Notes: generated by a model not told the origin, from the sequence alone. 64,000 nt of DNA from Leptospira soteropolitanensis (GCF_026151655.1 NZ_JAMQPN010000002.1:434001-498000); one strand, 5' to 3'. Positions 1-11,214 are shown, numbered from the stretch's first letter. Made by a program: numbers and translations.

Positions 1-786
1 TGCTTTGTCAGCATTTTTGTTAGCAGCAGTTAAACGGTCAAACGCGAACTCACGAATTTTTGCGTGAAGCTCCTTGTCAGGAGCTTTTAAAACTACTTCC
101 TTTTTTACGGTTCCGTTTTTCTTAGCTAATTCTTCTTGCATTGCAACAGCAACTTTCAGTTGTTCTTGTGCAAAACGTAGAGCCGCCATCATATCTTCTT
201 TGGAGATTTCATTTGCTTCCCCTTCGATCATAACGATGGCATCTTTAGTTCCCGCAACTACCAAATCCAAATCAGATTTTGTAATTTCTTCGTTCGTTGG
301 ATTGAGAACAAATTCTCCACCAATACGACCGATACGAGCACCAGCGATAGGGCCTGCAAAAGGAATGGAAGAAACAGAAAGAGCCGCCGAAGCTGCGTTA
401 ATCGCATGGCCTTGGACAGATACTTGTTTGTCTGCAGATAATACTTGAACAAGAAGTTGTACTTCTGAGAAGTATCCTTCCGGGAACATTGGGCGAATGG
501 GACGATCCAGAATCCTAGAAAGTAATACTTCGTGTTCTGCTGGTTTTGCTTCACGTTTGAAGTAACCACCAGGAAAACGACCTACAGAGTAGGCTTTCTC
601 TGTGTATTCGCAAGTAAGTGGGAAAAAATCTTGTCCTTCTTTTGGTTCGTCAGCGGCACAAACTGTGGCGAGGAGAACCAAATTTCCGGTTTTGTATACA
701 ACCGACCCGTGAGCTTGTTTCGCCCACTTGCCGGTCTCAATGGTGATAGAGTCTCTACCCCAAGAACCAGTGAACTCTGTAGCCAT
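1..786 (-). CDS. pnp: Polyribonucleotide nucleotidyltransferase (PNPase), N-terminal part, cut by window edge
   Basis: This reading frame runs open from the ATG at 786 to the left edge, giving the first 262 residues; the rest lies outside the window. PNPase degrades RNA 3' to 5' with phosphate and is a core part of RNA turnover. The visible part covers the first RNase PH-like domain (roughly residues 1-140, with the typical [11 protein letters not shown] and [13 protein letters not shown] stretches) and most of the helical linker domain. It starts 5 bases after the rpsO stop, the classic rpsO-pnp arrangement, so it is probably co-transcribed with the upstream operon. The KH and S1 RNA-binding domains would be beyond the edge. 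Confidence 0.95.
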   Translation of the reverse strand, partial: MATEFTGSWGRDSITIETGKWAKQAHGSVVYKTGNLVLLATVCAADEPKEGQDFFPLTCEYTEKAYSVGRFPGGYFKREAKPAEHEVLLSRILDRPIRPMFPEGYFSEVQLLVQVLSADKQVSVQGHAINAASAALSVSSIPFAGPIAGARIGRIGGEFVLNPTNEEITKSDLDLVVAGTKDAIVMIEGEANEISKEDMMAALRFAQEQLKVAVAMQEELAKKNGTVKKEVVLKAPDKELHAKIREFAFDRLTAANKNADKA

Positions 787-791
787 AGGAA

Positions 792-1058
792 TTACTTCCT
801 AAGGCCGAGTTTTTCAATCAGCTTTTTATAACTTTCTACGTTGGACTTTTTAAGGTATTCCAACAAACTCTTTCTCTGGTTCACCATTGCGATTAGACCG
901 CGGCGAGAGTGAAAGTCCTTCTTGTTCGCTTTGAAGTGTTCAGTAAGGTCTTTGATTCGAGAGTCGAGAAGAGCGATTTGTACTTCTGCAGAACCTGTGT
1001 CGTTTGGTTTGCTACCGAATGTAGCAATGATCTGCTGTTTTTGTTCTTTTGTGATCAT
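792..1058 (-). CDS. rpsO: 30S ribosomal protein S15
   Basis: The product has 88 residues, the usual S15 length. S15 is a primary 16S rRNA-binding protein that organises the central domain of the small subunit and forms a bridge to the large subunit. The sequence has the conserved [11 protein letters not shown] segment near residues 22-32, the SRRGL motif near 51-55 and a basic C-terminus. The gene sits 26 bases after truB and 5 bases before pnp on the same strand, matching the conserved bacterial order. In other bacteria S15 represses its own mRNA; I did not identify the operator here. Confidence 0.97.
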   Translation of the reverse strand: MITKEQKQQIIATFGSKPNDTGSAEVQIALLDSRIKDLTEHFKANKKDFHSRRGLIAMVNQRKSLLEYLKKSNVESYKKLIEKLGLRK

Positions 1059-1084
1059 ACTAGTGTCCAGATTTTAAGAAGGAC

Positions 1085-2014
1085 TCATTTAGAAAACATA
1101 ATTTTTGCAGAAGGGTCAAAAAATACTTTTCTGTAACGGTAGGGAATGTGGTCCGGTTTCCCTTCGTAATCGCACCAAGCAAGGATTGTTTCTTCATCTG
1201 CATCCACAATAAAAAATCCGTTTTCAGCCGGTTTTGGGAGTTTGTCCCAAAGGTATCCCCCGTGGATGACGGCCTTTTTTTCAGTTTCCTCTGCGATGCG
1301 GGTTGGAAGCGGAAAAATTTCTTTCCAAGGAAGGAGATCCTTCGGTGAAATCTGATCCAAGGCTTTTGCGCGTGCTAAGTCGTAGGTACCGATAGACTCC
1401 CGCACAAGTCTTTGCAGAGACAATGGAATTCCCCATTTCTCGGAAAGGTCGAGGATGATTTTACGAATATAGGTTCCAGAACTAACGTGAATCCGAAAGG
1501 AAAATCCAAACTCAGTTTTTTCGATGTCTGTTACTTTATAGATCACAATCGGTCTTTCTTTTTCTTCCACCGCCGAACCTTCCCGGACTAAATCCGATTG
1601 GCGCTTTCCCCCCACTTTCAAGGCGGAAATTTTAGGCGCTTTTTGAGAAGTGAGCCGTGTAAGATGATTTAACTCCTCCTGTAATCGTAACAAAGGAAAA
1701 TCGGATTCAAAACGGGGAATGGCATTTTCTCTTTCATCTACTTCCACTACTCCATCTGGATCCCCAGAATCAGTTTTTAATCCTACAGTTACTTCCGCAA
1801 AATAAGACTTATCTTTTCCAAGAAACACTTGGGAAAAAGCAGTGTAGTCTCCGCAAGGCAAAATGAGTAGGCCTTCTGCAAACCGATCAAGAGTACCGGT
1901 ATGTCCCACTGATTTTTGACCTAAGATTCTTTTGGTTTTTAAAACCAAATCGGAGCTTGTGATCCCAGGTGGTTTGTAGACAAATAAAAATCCCGAATGG
2001 TATGGTTTAGACAT
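1085..2014 (-). CDS. truB: tRNA pseudouridine(55) synthase TruB
   Basis: The 309-residue protein matches TruB, which converts U55 in the T-loop of tRNAs to pseudouridine. The catalytic aspartate lies in the motif GHTGTLDRFAEGLL (residues 37-50, Asp43), and the N-terminus has the typical LFVYKPPGITS-like start (GFLFVYKPPGITSSD). The SGTYIRKI motif is near residue 180, and a divergent C-terminal domain follows. A 120-base gap separates it from rbfA upstream; that gap has only short weak inverted repeats and no clear terminator, so read-through from rbfA is likely. Confidence 0.95.
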   Translation of the reverse strand: MSKPYHSGFLFVYKPPGITSSDLVLKTKRILGQKSVGHTGTLDRFAEGLLILPCGDYTAFSQVFLGKDKSYFAEVTVGLKTDSGDPDGVVEVDERENAIPRFESDFPLLRLQEELNHLTRLTSQKAPKISALKVGGKRQSDLVREGSAVEEKERPIVIYKVTDIEKTEFGFSFRIHVSSGTYIRKIILDLSEKWGIPLSLQRLVRESIGTYDLARAKALDQISPKDLLPWKEIFPLPTRIAEETEKKAVIHGGYLWDKLPKPAENGFFIVDADEETILAWCDYEGKPDHIPYRYRKVFFDPSAKIMFSK

Positions 2015-2134
2015 AGGAAAAAGGTCACCTAATCAAAGCAAGTTGCAAGAAGTGTAAAAACACTCACAGGAAGAAAAAATTTCCTTAGTTCTGGACTTTT
2101 ACTCTCCTTCCTTAAAATCACTAGCGACTTTCGT

Positions 2135-2566
2135 TTAGGTTGGAGAATCTGAATCTATATCGGAATCATCGTTTGGTTCTTCCGATTCGGATTCCTCTGG
2201 ATGTAGTTCTTCAAAAAGAGTTTTCGGAGCCGATTCATCAATCAGACGATTCACTTCCAAACTTTTGATATAATTATTATCCCAGACAAACGTAAATTTG
2301 GGGTTCGTATGAAGGTGAAGATTTTTCCCAACAAGGGAAGAAAGAAAACCGGCACAAGAAACAAGTCCTTGTGTGAGTTTTTTTCTTTCATTGTTATTAC
2401 AGAGCGCTGTGAAGTAAACTTTCGCAAACTTTAGATCTTCACTGATCTCAATCCGATGGAAACTCGGCAAAAAGACTCTTGGGTCTTTTACCTTGCCTTC
2501 CAAAATGGCCGTAGAGATAAGGCGAATGATCTCCGATTCGAGTTTTTTCATTCGAATAGGATTCAT
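2135..2566 (-). CDS. rbfA: Ribosome-binding factor A
   Basis: The 143-residue product is RbfA, a KH-fold factor needed for late 30S maturation, including 16S rRNA 5'-end processing, and for cold adaptation. The N-terminal 115 residues have the family pattern, including a start rich in basic and hydrophobic helix residues and the segment DLKFAKVYFTAL. The last 30 residues are strongly acidic (many Glu, Asp and Ser), a tail beyond the minimal fold. It starts 9 bases after the infB stop, the usual infB-rbfA-truB order. Confidence 0.92.
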   Translation of the reverse strand: MNPIRMKKLESEIIRLISTAILEGKVKDPRVFLPSFHRIEISEDLKFAKVYFTALCNNNERKKLTQGLVSCAGFLSSLVGKNLHLHTNPKFTFVWDNNYIKSLEVNRLIDESAPKTLFEELHPEESESEEPNDDSDIDSDSPT

Positions 2567-2575
2567 TTAGGCCGC

Positions 2576-5329
2576 CTACAGTTTACGAGCAATTTCGCGA
2601 ATCTCGTATGCTTCGATTTCGTCACCTACCGAGAAGTCATTGAAACCATCGAGTAAGATACCACATTCAAAACCAGTGAGAACATCAGCCACATCGTCTT
2701 TCATACGTTTGAGGTTTTTGATTTTCCCTTCCCAAGTGATCTCACCTGTTTCGCTGGAAACCACACGAACGTAAGCTTGTTTAGTGACCTTACCAGATTT
2801 CACCATACAACCGGCAATGTTACCCACTTTGGAAATTTTGAATACATCTCTGATTTCAACTTTACCAATGATGTTTTCTACTTTTTCCGGTTCGAGCATT
2901 CCTTCCATCGAAGCTTTTACTTCATTCACCACATCGTAAATAATACTGTAGTATTTGATTTCGACTTTTTCTTTTTCAGCAAGCGAAACCGTTTTTGGGT
3001 TCGCACGAGTGTGGAAACCAATCACGATCGCATTAGATGCCGAAGCCAAAATGATATCGGAATCAACTATGGCACCTGTTCCCGCATGGATTACATTGAG
3101 GCGAACATCCGCTGTAGAAAGTTTTTCGAGTGCTTCTTTCACCGCTTCCGTAGATCCACGAACGTCTGCTTTGATAATGACTTTGAGTTCTTTCAGAGCA
3201 CCTTGTTTGATGATCTCGCTCATATTGTCGAGTGTGACACGAGTGGCCGCGTTTTTCGATTGGCCGAGTCTTTCATAATCTTGACGGCTATGAGAGATCG
3301 TTCGTGCTTCTTTATCATCAATCACCACATCAAATGGAGCACCTGCATCAGGAACACCATCGAGACCCGTAACAAGTGCCGGGAAGGATGGACCCGCTTC
3401 TTTGATGGAACGACCAAGGTCGTCATACATCGCACGAACACGTCCCGCATGCACACCGGCAACAAAGGCATCACCCACACGTAGGGTTCCGTTTTGGATG
3501 AGAACTGTAGCAACAGCACCACGACCTGGATCGAGTTTTGCTTCCACAATGGTTCCTTTTGCTTTTCGTTTCGGATTGGCTTTGTGATCTAGGAGTTCCG
3601 CTTGGATGATTAACATCTCAAGGAGTTTATCGATACCAATATTATTCTTAGCGGATATATCACAGAAGATGGTAGTACCACCCCAATCTTCTGGTTGTAA
3701 TCCGTAGTTAGAAAGTTCTTGTCTTACCTTTTCTGGGTTTGCTGCTGGTAAATCAATTTTGTTAACGGCAACAATGATAGGAACTTCTGCTTCTTTAGCA
3801 TGATTAATCGCTTCAATGGTTTGAGGCATGACCCCATCATCAGCAGCAACCACTAACACGACGATATCGGTAACAGAAGCACCGCGTGCTCTCATCGAAG
3901 TGAAAGCTTCGTGACCTGGCGTATCGAGGAAGGCAATTTTTCCGCGTTCCGTCTCTACTTGGTAGGCACCAATGTGCTGAGTGATCCCGCCGGATTCCCC
4001 TTCTGCGACCCTGGAAGACCGAATGGTATCCAAAAGTTTGGTTTTACCATGATCCACGTGACCCATGATCGTCACAACAGGAGGACGAGTGATATAGTCT
4101 GCTGGATCATCTTTTTCTTCTTCGATGACCGTTTCGTCGTATAGAGAAACGATCTTTACCTTACAGCCGTAATCATCGGCAAGAATGGATGCAGTTTCAG
4201 CATCGATCACATTATTGATGGTGACCATCATACCCATTTTCATGAGTTTACTGATGACTTCTCCTGGTTTTAAATTCAGTTTTTTGGCGATCTCTCCCAC
4301 TTGGATGTTTTCCAAAATGGAGATTTCTTTGGGGACAGCCGCAAGAGCGGCAGCCTGCGCCTTTTGTTTGCGAAAAGATTGTTTGAAAAACTTTGTGTTT
4401 TCGTTCTCTTCTCTTCCGCCTTTTTCTTTATCAAATACTTTCTTTTTGGCACCGCTGGCACCACCAGCACCAGGAGGTCCACCGGGAGCACCAAACGGAG
4501 CATCCCCTGGAGGTCTTCCTGCACCACCTGGTCCGCCTTGGCCTATAGGTCTTGCTCCACGATTTCCTTGGTAGCCACCAGGGCCACCTTGTCCTGGGCC
4601 GCGATTTCCTTGGTAACCGCCACCGCCTTGTCCTGGGCCGCGATTTCCTTGGTAACCGCCACCACCTTGTCCTGGACCACGATTTCCTTGGTAACCGCCA
4701 CCACCTTGTCCTGGGCCACGATTTCCTTGGTAACCGCCACCGCCTTGTCCTGGACCACGATTTCCTTGGTAGCCGCCACCGCCTTGTCCTGGGCCACGAT
4801 TTCCTTGGTAACCGCCACCACCTTGTCCATCCGATCTTTGGGGACGTGGAGTGGTCGGACGCGAAACGATTGGGTTACGATCTTCTTTTCTAAAATAACC
4901 TTGGTTCCCTCCTCCTTGTTGGCCACCTTGGCCACCACCAGAACGGTAGTTAGGAGAAGAAGTATCACCGGAAAGGATGGATTCAGGTTTACGATCCATT
5001 GGAGGTCTTTCACGTTCCGGTTGTGGTTCCGGCTTTCTTTCTGGCCGGGACACAATGGGTGATGCTTGGGAAGGAGCTTGCGGACCGGAACCGAGTCCCT
5101 GTCTTTTGGCTTCCTCACGAATGAGTTCATTCAAATCCTTCTTTTTTTCCGGAGCAGCGGAAGGGGTAGAAGAAATCGGCTTTGCCGGTTCTACGCCTTG
5201 CGTGCTAGGGCTGGATTCTTTTTTCTCATCTGCAGGTGCCGATTTTTTCTTGATGACAAGCTTTTTCTTGGTTTTGTCACCACTGGCTCCCTGCTGGAGG
5301 GTTTCTTTAATCGATTTTTGCTCTTCCAT
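2576..5329 (-). CDS. infB: Translation initiation factor IF-2
   Basis: The 917-residue GTPase brings initiator tRNA to the 30S subunit and promotes subunit joining. The order is a Lys/Ser/Pro-rich N-terminus, a Gly-rich repeat tract (about residues 165-260), the IF-2 N-terminal helical region, then the G domain with GHVDHGKT (about 419-426), DTPGHEAF (about 470) and NKID (about 521). The C-terminal beta-barrel and tRNA-binding domains follow. It lies 15 bases after nusA. The Gly-rich tract is made of a 13-residue tandem repeat and is the unusual part of the protein. Confidence 0.98.
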   Translation of the reverse strand: MEEQKSIKETLQQGASGDKTKKKLVIKKKSAPADEKKESSPSTQGVEPAKPISSTPSAAPEKKKDLNELIREEAKRQGLGSGPQAPSQASPIVSRPERKPEPQPERERPPMDRKPESILSGDTSSPNYRSGGGQGGQQGGGNQGYFRKEDRNPIVSRPTTPRPQRSDGQGGGGYQGNRGPGQGGGGYQGNRGPGQGGGGYQGNRGPGQGGGGYQGNRGPGQGGGGYQGNRGPGQGGGGYQGNRGPGQGGPGGYQGNRGARPIGQGGPGGAGRPPGDAPFGAPGGPPGAGGASGAKKKVFDKEKGGREENENTKFFKQSFRKQKAQAAALAAVPKEISILENIQVGEIAKKLNLKPGEVISKLMKMGMMVTINNVIDAETASILADDYGCKVKIVSLYDETVIEEEKDDPADYITRPPVVTIMGHVDHGKTKLLDTIRSSRVAEGESGGITQHIGAYQVETERGKIAFLDTPGHEAFTSMRARGASVTDIVVLVVAADDGVMPQTIEAINHAKEAEVPIIVAVNKIDLPAANPEKVRQELSNYGLQPEDWGGTTIFCDISAKNNIGIDKLLEMLIIQAELLDHKANPKRKAKGTIVEAKLDPGRGAVATVLIQNGTLRVGDAFVAGVHAGRVRAMYDDLGRSIKEAGPSFPALVTGLDGVPDAGAPFDVVIDDKEARTISHSRQDYERLGQSKNAATRVTLDNMSEIIKQGALKELKVIIKADVRGSTEAVKEALEKLSTADVRLNVIHAGTGAIVDSDIILASASNAIVIGFHTRANPKTVSLAEKEKVEIKYYSIIYDVVNEVKASMEGMLEPEKVENIIGKVEIRDVFKISKVGNIAGCMVKSGKVTKQAYVRVVSSETGEITWEGKIKNLKRMKDDVADVLTGFECGILLDGFNDFSVGDEIEAYEIREIARKL
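4556..4830 (-). repeat. 39-base tandem repeats inside infB
   Basis: About seven copies of a 39-base unit encode a repeated 13-residue block containing YQGNRG followed by PGQGGGG. Copies differ mainly at third codon positions (for example gccgcg versus accacg in the Arg-Gly-Pro codons), and the last copy is variant ([12 protein letters not shown]). The unit length is a multiple of three, so copy-number changes would keep the frame. The tract lies in the poorly conserved N-terminal part of IF-2. Confidence 0.9.
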
Positions 5330-5344
5330 ATTATGCCTTAAAAC

Positions 5345-6739
<1,395 letters not shown>

Positions 6740-6743
6740 AGTC

Positions 6744-7232
6744 TTAAATTTCTAAATACAAATTTCCCTTTCGTATTTCTGCGATGGGCATTAGTACCGA
6801 TTTTTGGTTCTTTTTGTGTCGAGTTTTACGATCGTAAAGCGTAAGCTCAACAGAATCCCCCGAAACCGGTCCCAAACGATACAATCGTTTGTCCCATTTC
6901 CCTGTTTCCAGCGGCACTTCTAGTTTCACTAAAAGTCCTTGGAAACGACTTAAATCCTCCGGCAGTCGTAAAACACGTTCTGCTCCCGCGGAGGAGACTT
7001 GGAGAGTGAAATCAAATTCCTCTCCCCATAAATCCAGCTCCTCTTTGAGTCTCCTAGACACAGTCTCACAGTCTTCCAAACTAGCAGAGCCAGTTTTGTC
7101 TGTAAGATGATCAAGTTCTATCTCAATGAGGGCGTGGTTTTTCCGATTCTGTACTTGGAGCGAAAAAAGCGCTAGAGGTGGAGCGAGAACACGTAAAATA
7201 AGTTCTCTGATGTTTTCCTCGGTATATACCAA
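6744..7232 (-). CDS. rimP: Ribosome maturation factor RimP
   Basis: The 162-residue protein fits RimP, which is needed for 30S subunit assembly. It shows the family's alpha-beta N-domain with the segment SLEDCETVSRRL (near residues 51-62) and the VSSAGAERVL motif that corresponds to the usual V-S-S-P-G-x-x-R-x-L (near 83-92); the normal Pro-Gly is Ala-Gly here. The start is a TTG at 7232; an ATG slightly upstream is out of frame. It is the first gene of the nusA-infB operon and is divergent from the lipoprotein gene at 7365. Confidence 0.9.
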   Translation of the reverse strand: MVYTEENIRELILRVLAPPLALFSLQVQNRKNHALIEIELDHLTDKTGSASLEDCETVSRRLKEELDLWGEEFDFTLQVSSAGAERVLRLPEDLSRFQGLLVKLEVPLETGKWDKRLYRLGPVSGDSVELTLYDRKTRHKKNQKSVLMPIAEIRKGNLYLEI

Positions 7233-7267
7233 ACCATTTCCAAAAGATTCCCATAGGAATCCGTATA

Positions 7268-7303
7268 AGAGACCCAGCTCATGCTAAAATTTAGCACGTC
7301 TCT
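7268..7303. promoter_or_regulatory. Nested inverted repeat between divergent genes
   Basis: The outer arms AGAGAC (7268-7273) and GTCTCT (7298-7303) enclose the near-palindrome TGCTAAA-A-TTTAGCA (7282-7296). It sits in the 132-base space between the start of rimP (minus) and the lipoprotein gene (plus), the right place for an operator or an RNA hairpin. Function is not known from sequence. Confidence 0.4.
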
Positions 7304-7364
7304 AGACAAGCTAGGAAAAGCGAGTTGTCCTGTAAATAAAAAATTAGGGAATGGATGTTGCACC

Positions 7365-8471
7365 ATGCGAACTCTTTATCTCCTTCTCACCTTATTCGTT
7401 TCCACTTCCTGCCTTAGGTTTCGCGTCGAAAACCTAAAAGAAGAAATTCTCTTTCGTATCCCTCTTGGTGGAACCAACGAAAGTTTTGAAGGGGTTGTGG
7501 TAAACCAAGTACTAACCAACGTTCCGTTGACCATTCCCAATTCTTCCAATATTAGCGCACTGGCTGACAATAAACAAGCCGTAATCAAACTTTTTGACAG
7601 AAACGGTAGGCTCGATGCCACACTCGGAAACCCCGATTTTAAATCCATTTCAGGAATTCCGCACTATCCTTTCCGTTTTGGTGGGATCGGCATTGTCGCT
7701 ATGAATGAAGACGGCGACCTGATTGTCCAAAACCGAATTTCTACCAAAGGTATGGAACTACCCCAAGGACAAGAAAACTTATACAAAACCTATAGTGGTG
7801 CGTTTTCGACCCAAGGAACAACGGTGTTACCTTCCTTCCTTGTACAAATATCGCAGAAAGGTGTCGTGAAATTTATGTTAGGGGCCTCTGGAAAAAATTC
7901 AGAGCCTTTCCGTTACATCGAATACATTTTACCAGGAGAGGGAGACAAATTATTTGTTTACCACCGGATTGCAGAGGAAATGCGACTTTCCTATTTTGAA
8001 GAAGGGGAACTGAAAGGAAACCTAAAAGAATCAGGACTAGATGTATTTGCCAGTGGTGATGCCAAAGAATATGATATTACTCTCGATAAACTCCTTCCTC
8101 ATCCAGAAGGAGAATATGTCCTCGGATCTTTTAGTTATTATTCCAAAAAAGACAAACGGTTTAAGTTCCGTAGGATCTTTCGATTTGTTTTTGATTCCAA
8201 AAGTTCGCAAGTTTTAAAAGAAATCCAAGACCCTTCGGAGATTTTATTTTCCATTCGTAACAACGGTGAGTTTTATATTTGGGAAACCGAAGATGGTGGG
8301 AATGCAGCAAGACTCCAAGTTCATGACAAAGAGGGAAACCATATCAACAACAAAAGGATTCCTTTTTCCAGTCCCCGCGGACAATGGAGAGAAACCTACA
8401 CAGATGCTTTTGATAATATCTATTCAGTTCGCATCCGCCAAGGTGCTTTAGAAGTCTATCGCTGGATATAA
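7365..8471 (+). CDS. Hypothetical lipoprotein, divergent from rimP
   Basis: I do not recognise the family. The protein (368 residues from the ATG at 7365) begins MRTLYLLLTLFVSTSC, a short signal peptide with a spirochaete-type lipobox ending at Cys16, so it should be membrane-anchored by lipid. An earlier in-frame start exists at 7281, but it would place 28 polar residues before the signal peptide. The rest contains repeated beta-strand-like segments such as AVIKLFDRNGRLDATLG and LQVHDKEGNHIN, suggestive of a beta-propeller, but this is inference. It directly abuts nnr downstream (stop at 8471, next ATG at 8472), so the two are probably co-expressed. Confidence 0.75.
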   Translation: MRTLYLLLTLFVSTSCLRFRVENLKEEILFRIPLGGTNESFEGVVVNQVLTNVPLTIPNSSNISALADNKQAVIKLFDRNGRLDATLGNPDFKSISGIPHYPFRFGGIGIVAMNEDGDLIVQNRISTKGMELPQGQENLYKTYSGAFSTQGTTVLPSFLVQISQKGVVKFMLGASGKNSEPFRYIEYILPGEGDKLFVYHRIAEEMRLSYFEEGELKGNLKESGLDVFASGDAKEYDITLDKLLPHPEGEYVLGSFSYYSKKDKRFKFRRIFRFVFDSKSSQVLKEIQDPSEILFSIRNNGEFYIWETEDGGNAARLQVHDKEGNHINNKRIPFSSPRGQWRETYTDAFDNIYSVRIRQGALEVYRWI

Positions 8472-9962
8472 ATGAAATATAACCCCTTATTCACAAACAA
8501 AGAATCCAAAGCAATTGATTCTCTTGCCATAAAAGAACTTGGGTTTCAGGAAGAAACTCTTATGGGGATGGCGGCCCTTTCTGTTTTCCATGCCAATGAA
8601 GATCTTTGGAAAACAGCTGAATCCATTTGGATTCTCTGCGGCACTGGTGGGAATGGTGGAGACGGCTATTCCTTAGCCTACATTTTACACCAAGAAGGAT
8701 ACAATGTCCGATGTTTTTCCACTGCACCAAACAAATCCGAGGCGGGAAAGTTTTATGAATCTTTAGTAACTTCCGTTTTAGGTGCCGTCGGCAATGTAGA
8801 AGATTTTTATAAAGAATGGGAAGAGGCAAAAGAAGATTCTATTTTACTTGTCGATGCCATTCTTGGAACAGGATTTCAAGGGAATCTCTCGGAAGAACTT
8901 GCGGATCTTATCGAAACCATCAATGATTCTGATGTCTTTTTTTATCGTTTGTCACTCGACACAGCTAGTGGTTGGAATCCATACAATCTAGGAAAAAAAG
9001 AAGAAACCAATGTTTTTGTTTATGCTGATTCGATTGAAGAACTTGGGACGAGGAAATGGGAAAACGTAGGATTCATTTATGAAAAAGATTCCGTCATTCC
9101 TAGATACTATGAAGCCATTGGATTTCCCATCCGCACTCATCTAAGTAATGTTACCTTTTCCAATCGTTATTATTTAGAAGCTGATCCAGAAACGGCCATC
9201 CAAACCCTAAAAAGAAAAAATAAAGATCATAAATATAGCGCAGGTTCTGCTTTATTTTATGGGGGTTCCGATGGAATGGAAGGAGCCATCCTCCTTTCAG
9301 AACAGGCCTTCTCTAGACTCGGCGGAGGGATTAGTAAAATTTTCTCCCCATCTTTAAAAATCAGTTCCTTGGTTTTAAAAGAAGATCTTTCCAAAATGAC
9401 AAAAACTAGTTCTCTTGCCGAAACTTTTGAAGATCCGTTTTTAAAAAAAACAAAGACCATTGTTGTGGGTCCAGGCCTTACCCAATACCCAAATGATCTA
9501 AGTGGATGGAGTGTTCCGGAGGACTTACGTTTGGTTTTAGATGCTGGTGCCATTCCCACAAAAGGAAGTCCCCTTCCTAAGGGAAACCAAATCCTACTCA
9601 CACCTCACGTGGGAGAACTGAACCGAATGACGGGAAAAACTCATCACTCTGTACAGGCCGCCTACGATACCTTAATCGACTACTGCTCCGGGAACTATGT
9701 TTATGTGCTACTCAAATCCTTCGTAAGTTTACTTGTTTGCCCTGATGGTTCTTCATATGTTTGGGAATCACCCAATCCGAAACTTGCCACAATGGGTACG
9801 GGAGATTTATTATCAGGAATTTTAGCACGTTATTTAAGTTTGGATTTAACCATTCCAGAATCTGTACACATGGCATTATCCTTTTTAGACCATTCCAAAC
9901 AATTGGAAGAACCCTATCCTTCTGCCCACCAAATCCTAAAATCACTTGTGGAGTTAGTGTGA
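8472..9962 (+). CDS. nnr: Bifunctional NAD(P)H-hydrate repair enzyme (epimerase plus dehydratase)
   Basis: The 496-residue protein joins the YjeF N-terminal epimerase domain (about 1-215) to the ADP/ATP-dependent NAD(P)HX dehydratase domain (about 225-496). Together they repair hydrated NADH and NADPH. The epimerase motif CGTGGNGGDGY is near residues 55-65, and the dehydratase motif MGTGDLLSGILA is near 438-449, with VVGPGLTQ near 332-339. The gene starts immediately after the upstream lipoprotein stop, and its stop overlaps the next start by one base (TGATG). Confidence 0.93.
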   Translation: MKYNPLFTNKESKAIDSLAIKELGFQEETLMGMAALSVFHANEDLWKTAESIWILCGTGGNGGDGYSLAYILHQEGYNVRCFSTAPNKSEAGKFYESLVTSVLGAVGNVEDFYKEWEEAKEDSILLVDAILGTGFQGNLSEELADLIETINDSDVFFYRLSLDTASGWNPYNLGKKEETNVFVYADSIEELGTRKWENVGFIYEKDSVIPRYYEAIGFPIRTHLSNVTFSNRYYLEADPETAIQTLKRKNKDHKYSAGSALFYGGSDGMEGAILLSEQAFSRLGGGISKIFSPSLKISSLVLKEDLSKMTKTSSLAETFEDPFLKKTKTIVVGPGLTQYPNDLSGWSVPEDLRLVLDAGAIPTKGSPLPKGNQILLTPHVGELNRMTGKTHHSVQAAYDTLIDYCSGNYVYVLLKSFVSLLVCPDGSSYVWESPNPKLATMGTGDLLSGILARYLSLDLTIPESVHMALSFLDHSKQLEEPYPSAHQILKSLVELV

Positions 9963-10573
9963 TGGGAAAAGGATACCATTCTCGTTCGCCCGAAGAATTT
10001 CGCGATTACCTAAAACAGATCGGTGATAAAAATAAAAAAACAAGATGGAGACAAATTGTCCTTCTTATCGATTTGGTTTTAGTAGTACTCATTTTTTATA
10101 TCGGGTTTCGAGCATTAAATCCAGGAAGTTTCCAAAACAGAACTCAGTCCGACAAACAGATAGTAGACGGATACCCTACTTATTTAAGTTTATCCCGCGA
10201 AGAAGATGAAAAGTTCCAAGGTTATTTTTTATTTATAGAAAATAATACAAAAAATCCACTTCAGGTTCCAAACACGAAGTGGAAGTCCGAGTTTCGAATC
10301 AAAACAAGACAAGGGGTTTTATGTTTCCAAGAGGATATCCGTTGGGAAAGTAGAAACATCCCCCCTAATGCCAATGGATTTTTATACCATTCGGTTTCGA
10401 AAGAAAAATGGAAGTCCTTAGTTGCAGATTGCCGGAAGGAAATTTTTGATGAAGAAGCCTCTATCTTTCGGTCTAAGTTTCGTTCTCTGGATTTAGGATT
10501 TTATTCTCAAGTGCTCATTCACTCTGAGGACAGAACGTACACTTTTCAAATCAAACAAAAACCTTATCAATAA
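9962..10573 (+). CDS. Hypothetical single-pass membrane protein
   Basis: This 203-residue protein has a basic N-terminus (MGKGYHSRSPEEF), one membrane segment (about residues 32-52, IVLLIDLVLVVLIFYIGF) and a soluble domain of about 150 residues without a motif I recognise. The ATG at 9962 overlaps the nnr stop by one base, which argues for this start over the upstream in-frame one at 9761 inside nnr. It is the last gene of the lipoprotein-nnr run. Confidence 0.75.
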   Translation: MGKGYHSRSPEEFRDYLKQIGDKNKKTRWRQIVLLIDLVLVVLIFYIGFRALNPGSFQNRTQSDKQIVDGYPTYLSLSREEDEKFQGYFLFIENNTKNPLQVPNTKWKSEFRIKTRQGVLCFQEDIRWESRNIPPNANGFLYHSVSKEKWKSLVADCRKEIFDEEASIFRSKFRSLDLGFYSQVLIHSEDRTYTFQIKQKPYQ

Positions 10574-10632
10574 CTGTAACACCTAACAAGACTGAGTAAC
10601 CAATTTGTAATACTCTCTTTCCACTTGTCAGG

Positions 10633-10661
10633 TTGACAAGAAACAATTCACCAGTTGATAT
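10633..10661 (+). promoter_or_regulatory. Candidate sigma70 promoter and palindrome
   Basis: A TTGACA (10633-10638) is followed after 17 bases by TGATAT (10656-10661). The -35 overlaps a perfect hairpin CTTGTCA-GGT-TGACAAG (10624-10640). The predicted start of transcription falls at about 10668, on the ATG of the next small gene, so the message may be leaderless. Confidence 0.45.
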
Positions 10662-10667
10662 CGACCG

Positions 10668-10895
10668 ATGAATCGACTTATCCGCACTTGTATTTGTATT
10701 GTTTTTGTAACATTTCATTTTATTCATTGTTTCAATGAAAAAGACGAAGATAAAACTTCAGAAAGACGAGGAGAATCCTTTCTCAATTGTTATTTAGTAA
10801 AAACTAGAGAGACTCCTGAAAAATCAGACGAATCCATTTTTCAGGAATGTATTCCTTGTTATGCAAAAATTTGTAATATGCCACATCTATTGTAG
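10668..10895 (+). CDS. Small putative lipoprotein
   Basis: A 75-residue reading frame begins MNRLIRTCICIVFVTFHFIHC, a plausible lipoprotein signal with the lipobox Cys at 21. The short mature part has three more cysteines (ECIPCYAKIC), a feature seen in other small lipoproteins of this window. No Shine-Dalgarno sequence precedes the ATG. The frame contains a perfect 11-base inverted repeat (10815-10825 and 10837-10847). It may be a truncated gene; a reading frame also exists on the opposite strand, so the call is tentative. The following 11092-11214 holds only weak AT-rich inverted repeats. Confidence 0.45.
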   Translation: MNRLIRTCICIVFVTFHFIHCFNEKDEDKTSERRGESFLNCYLVKTRETPEKSDESIFQECIPCYAKICNMPHLL

Positions 10896-11214
10896 TTTTA
10901 TTGAATTCGTCTATCCAAACTGTTTTTTCATTCGAATAGTGGAAAACTGTTTTCAATATGGTCTTCCTTGTGAAATAAAAATTGCAGGTGGGAACTATAT
11001 TCCAAGGTGCTTTTGCTGTCAGTTTATCTATCACCAAAACATAACAGTTATAGGTTAAATCGAATGGGTGCGCCAAAACCATGAACTTCAAATAATCTTG
11101 GATAAATTTTTTGGCTGATTATTCGAATGGCCCAATAATAACAGGGGGAAATTATTAGGCATCTCCGCAAACAAGTATTGTTCTAAGTTCCATATCTATT
11201 TTAGACAATTGTTA

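Noticed and set aside
4556..4830. Regular repeats considered as a CRISPR array
   Set aside because: The units are contiguous, without unique spacers, and encode a repeated peptide in frame with IF-2.
3904..5130. Long open frames opposite and beside infB repeats
   Set aside because: They are frame shadows of the Gly-rich repeat tract of IF-2 and have repetitive, low-complexity products.
10804..11091. 95-codon reading frame on the minus strand
   Set aside because: No ribosome site, no family pattern, and it overlaps the small lipoprotein frame; both strands are open here by chance as far as I can see.
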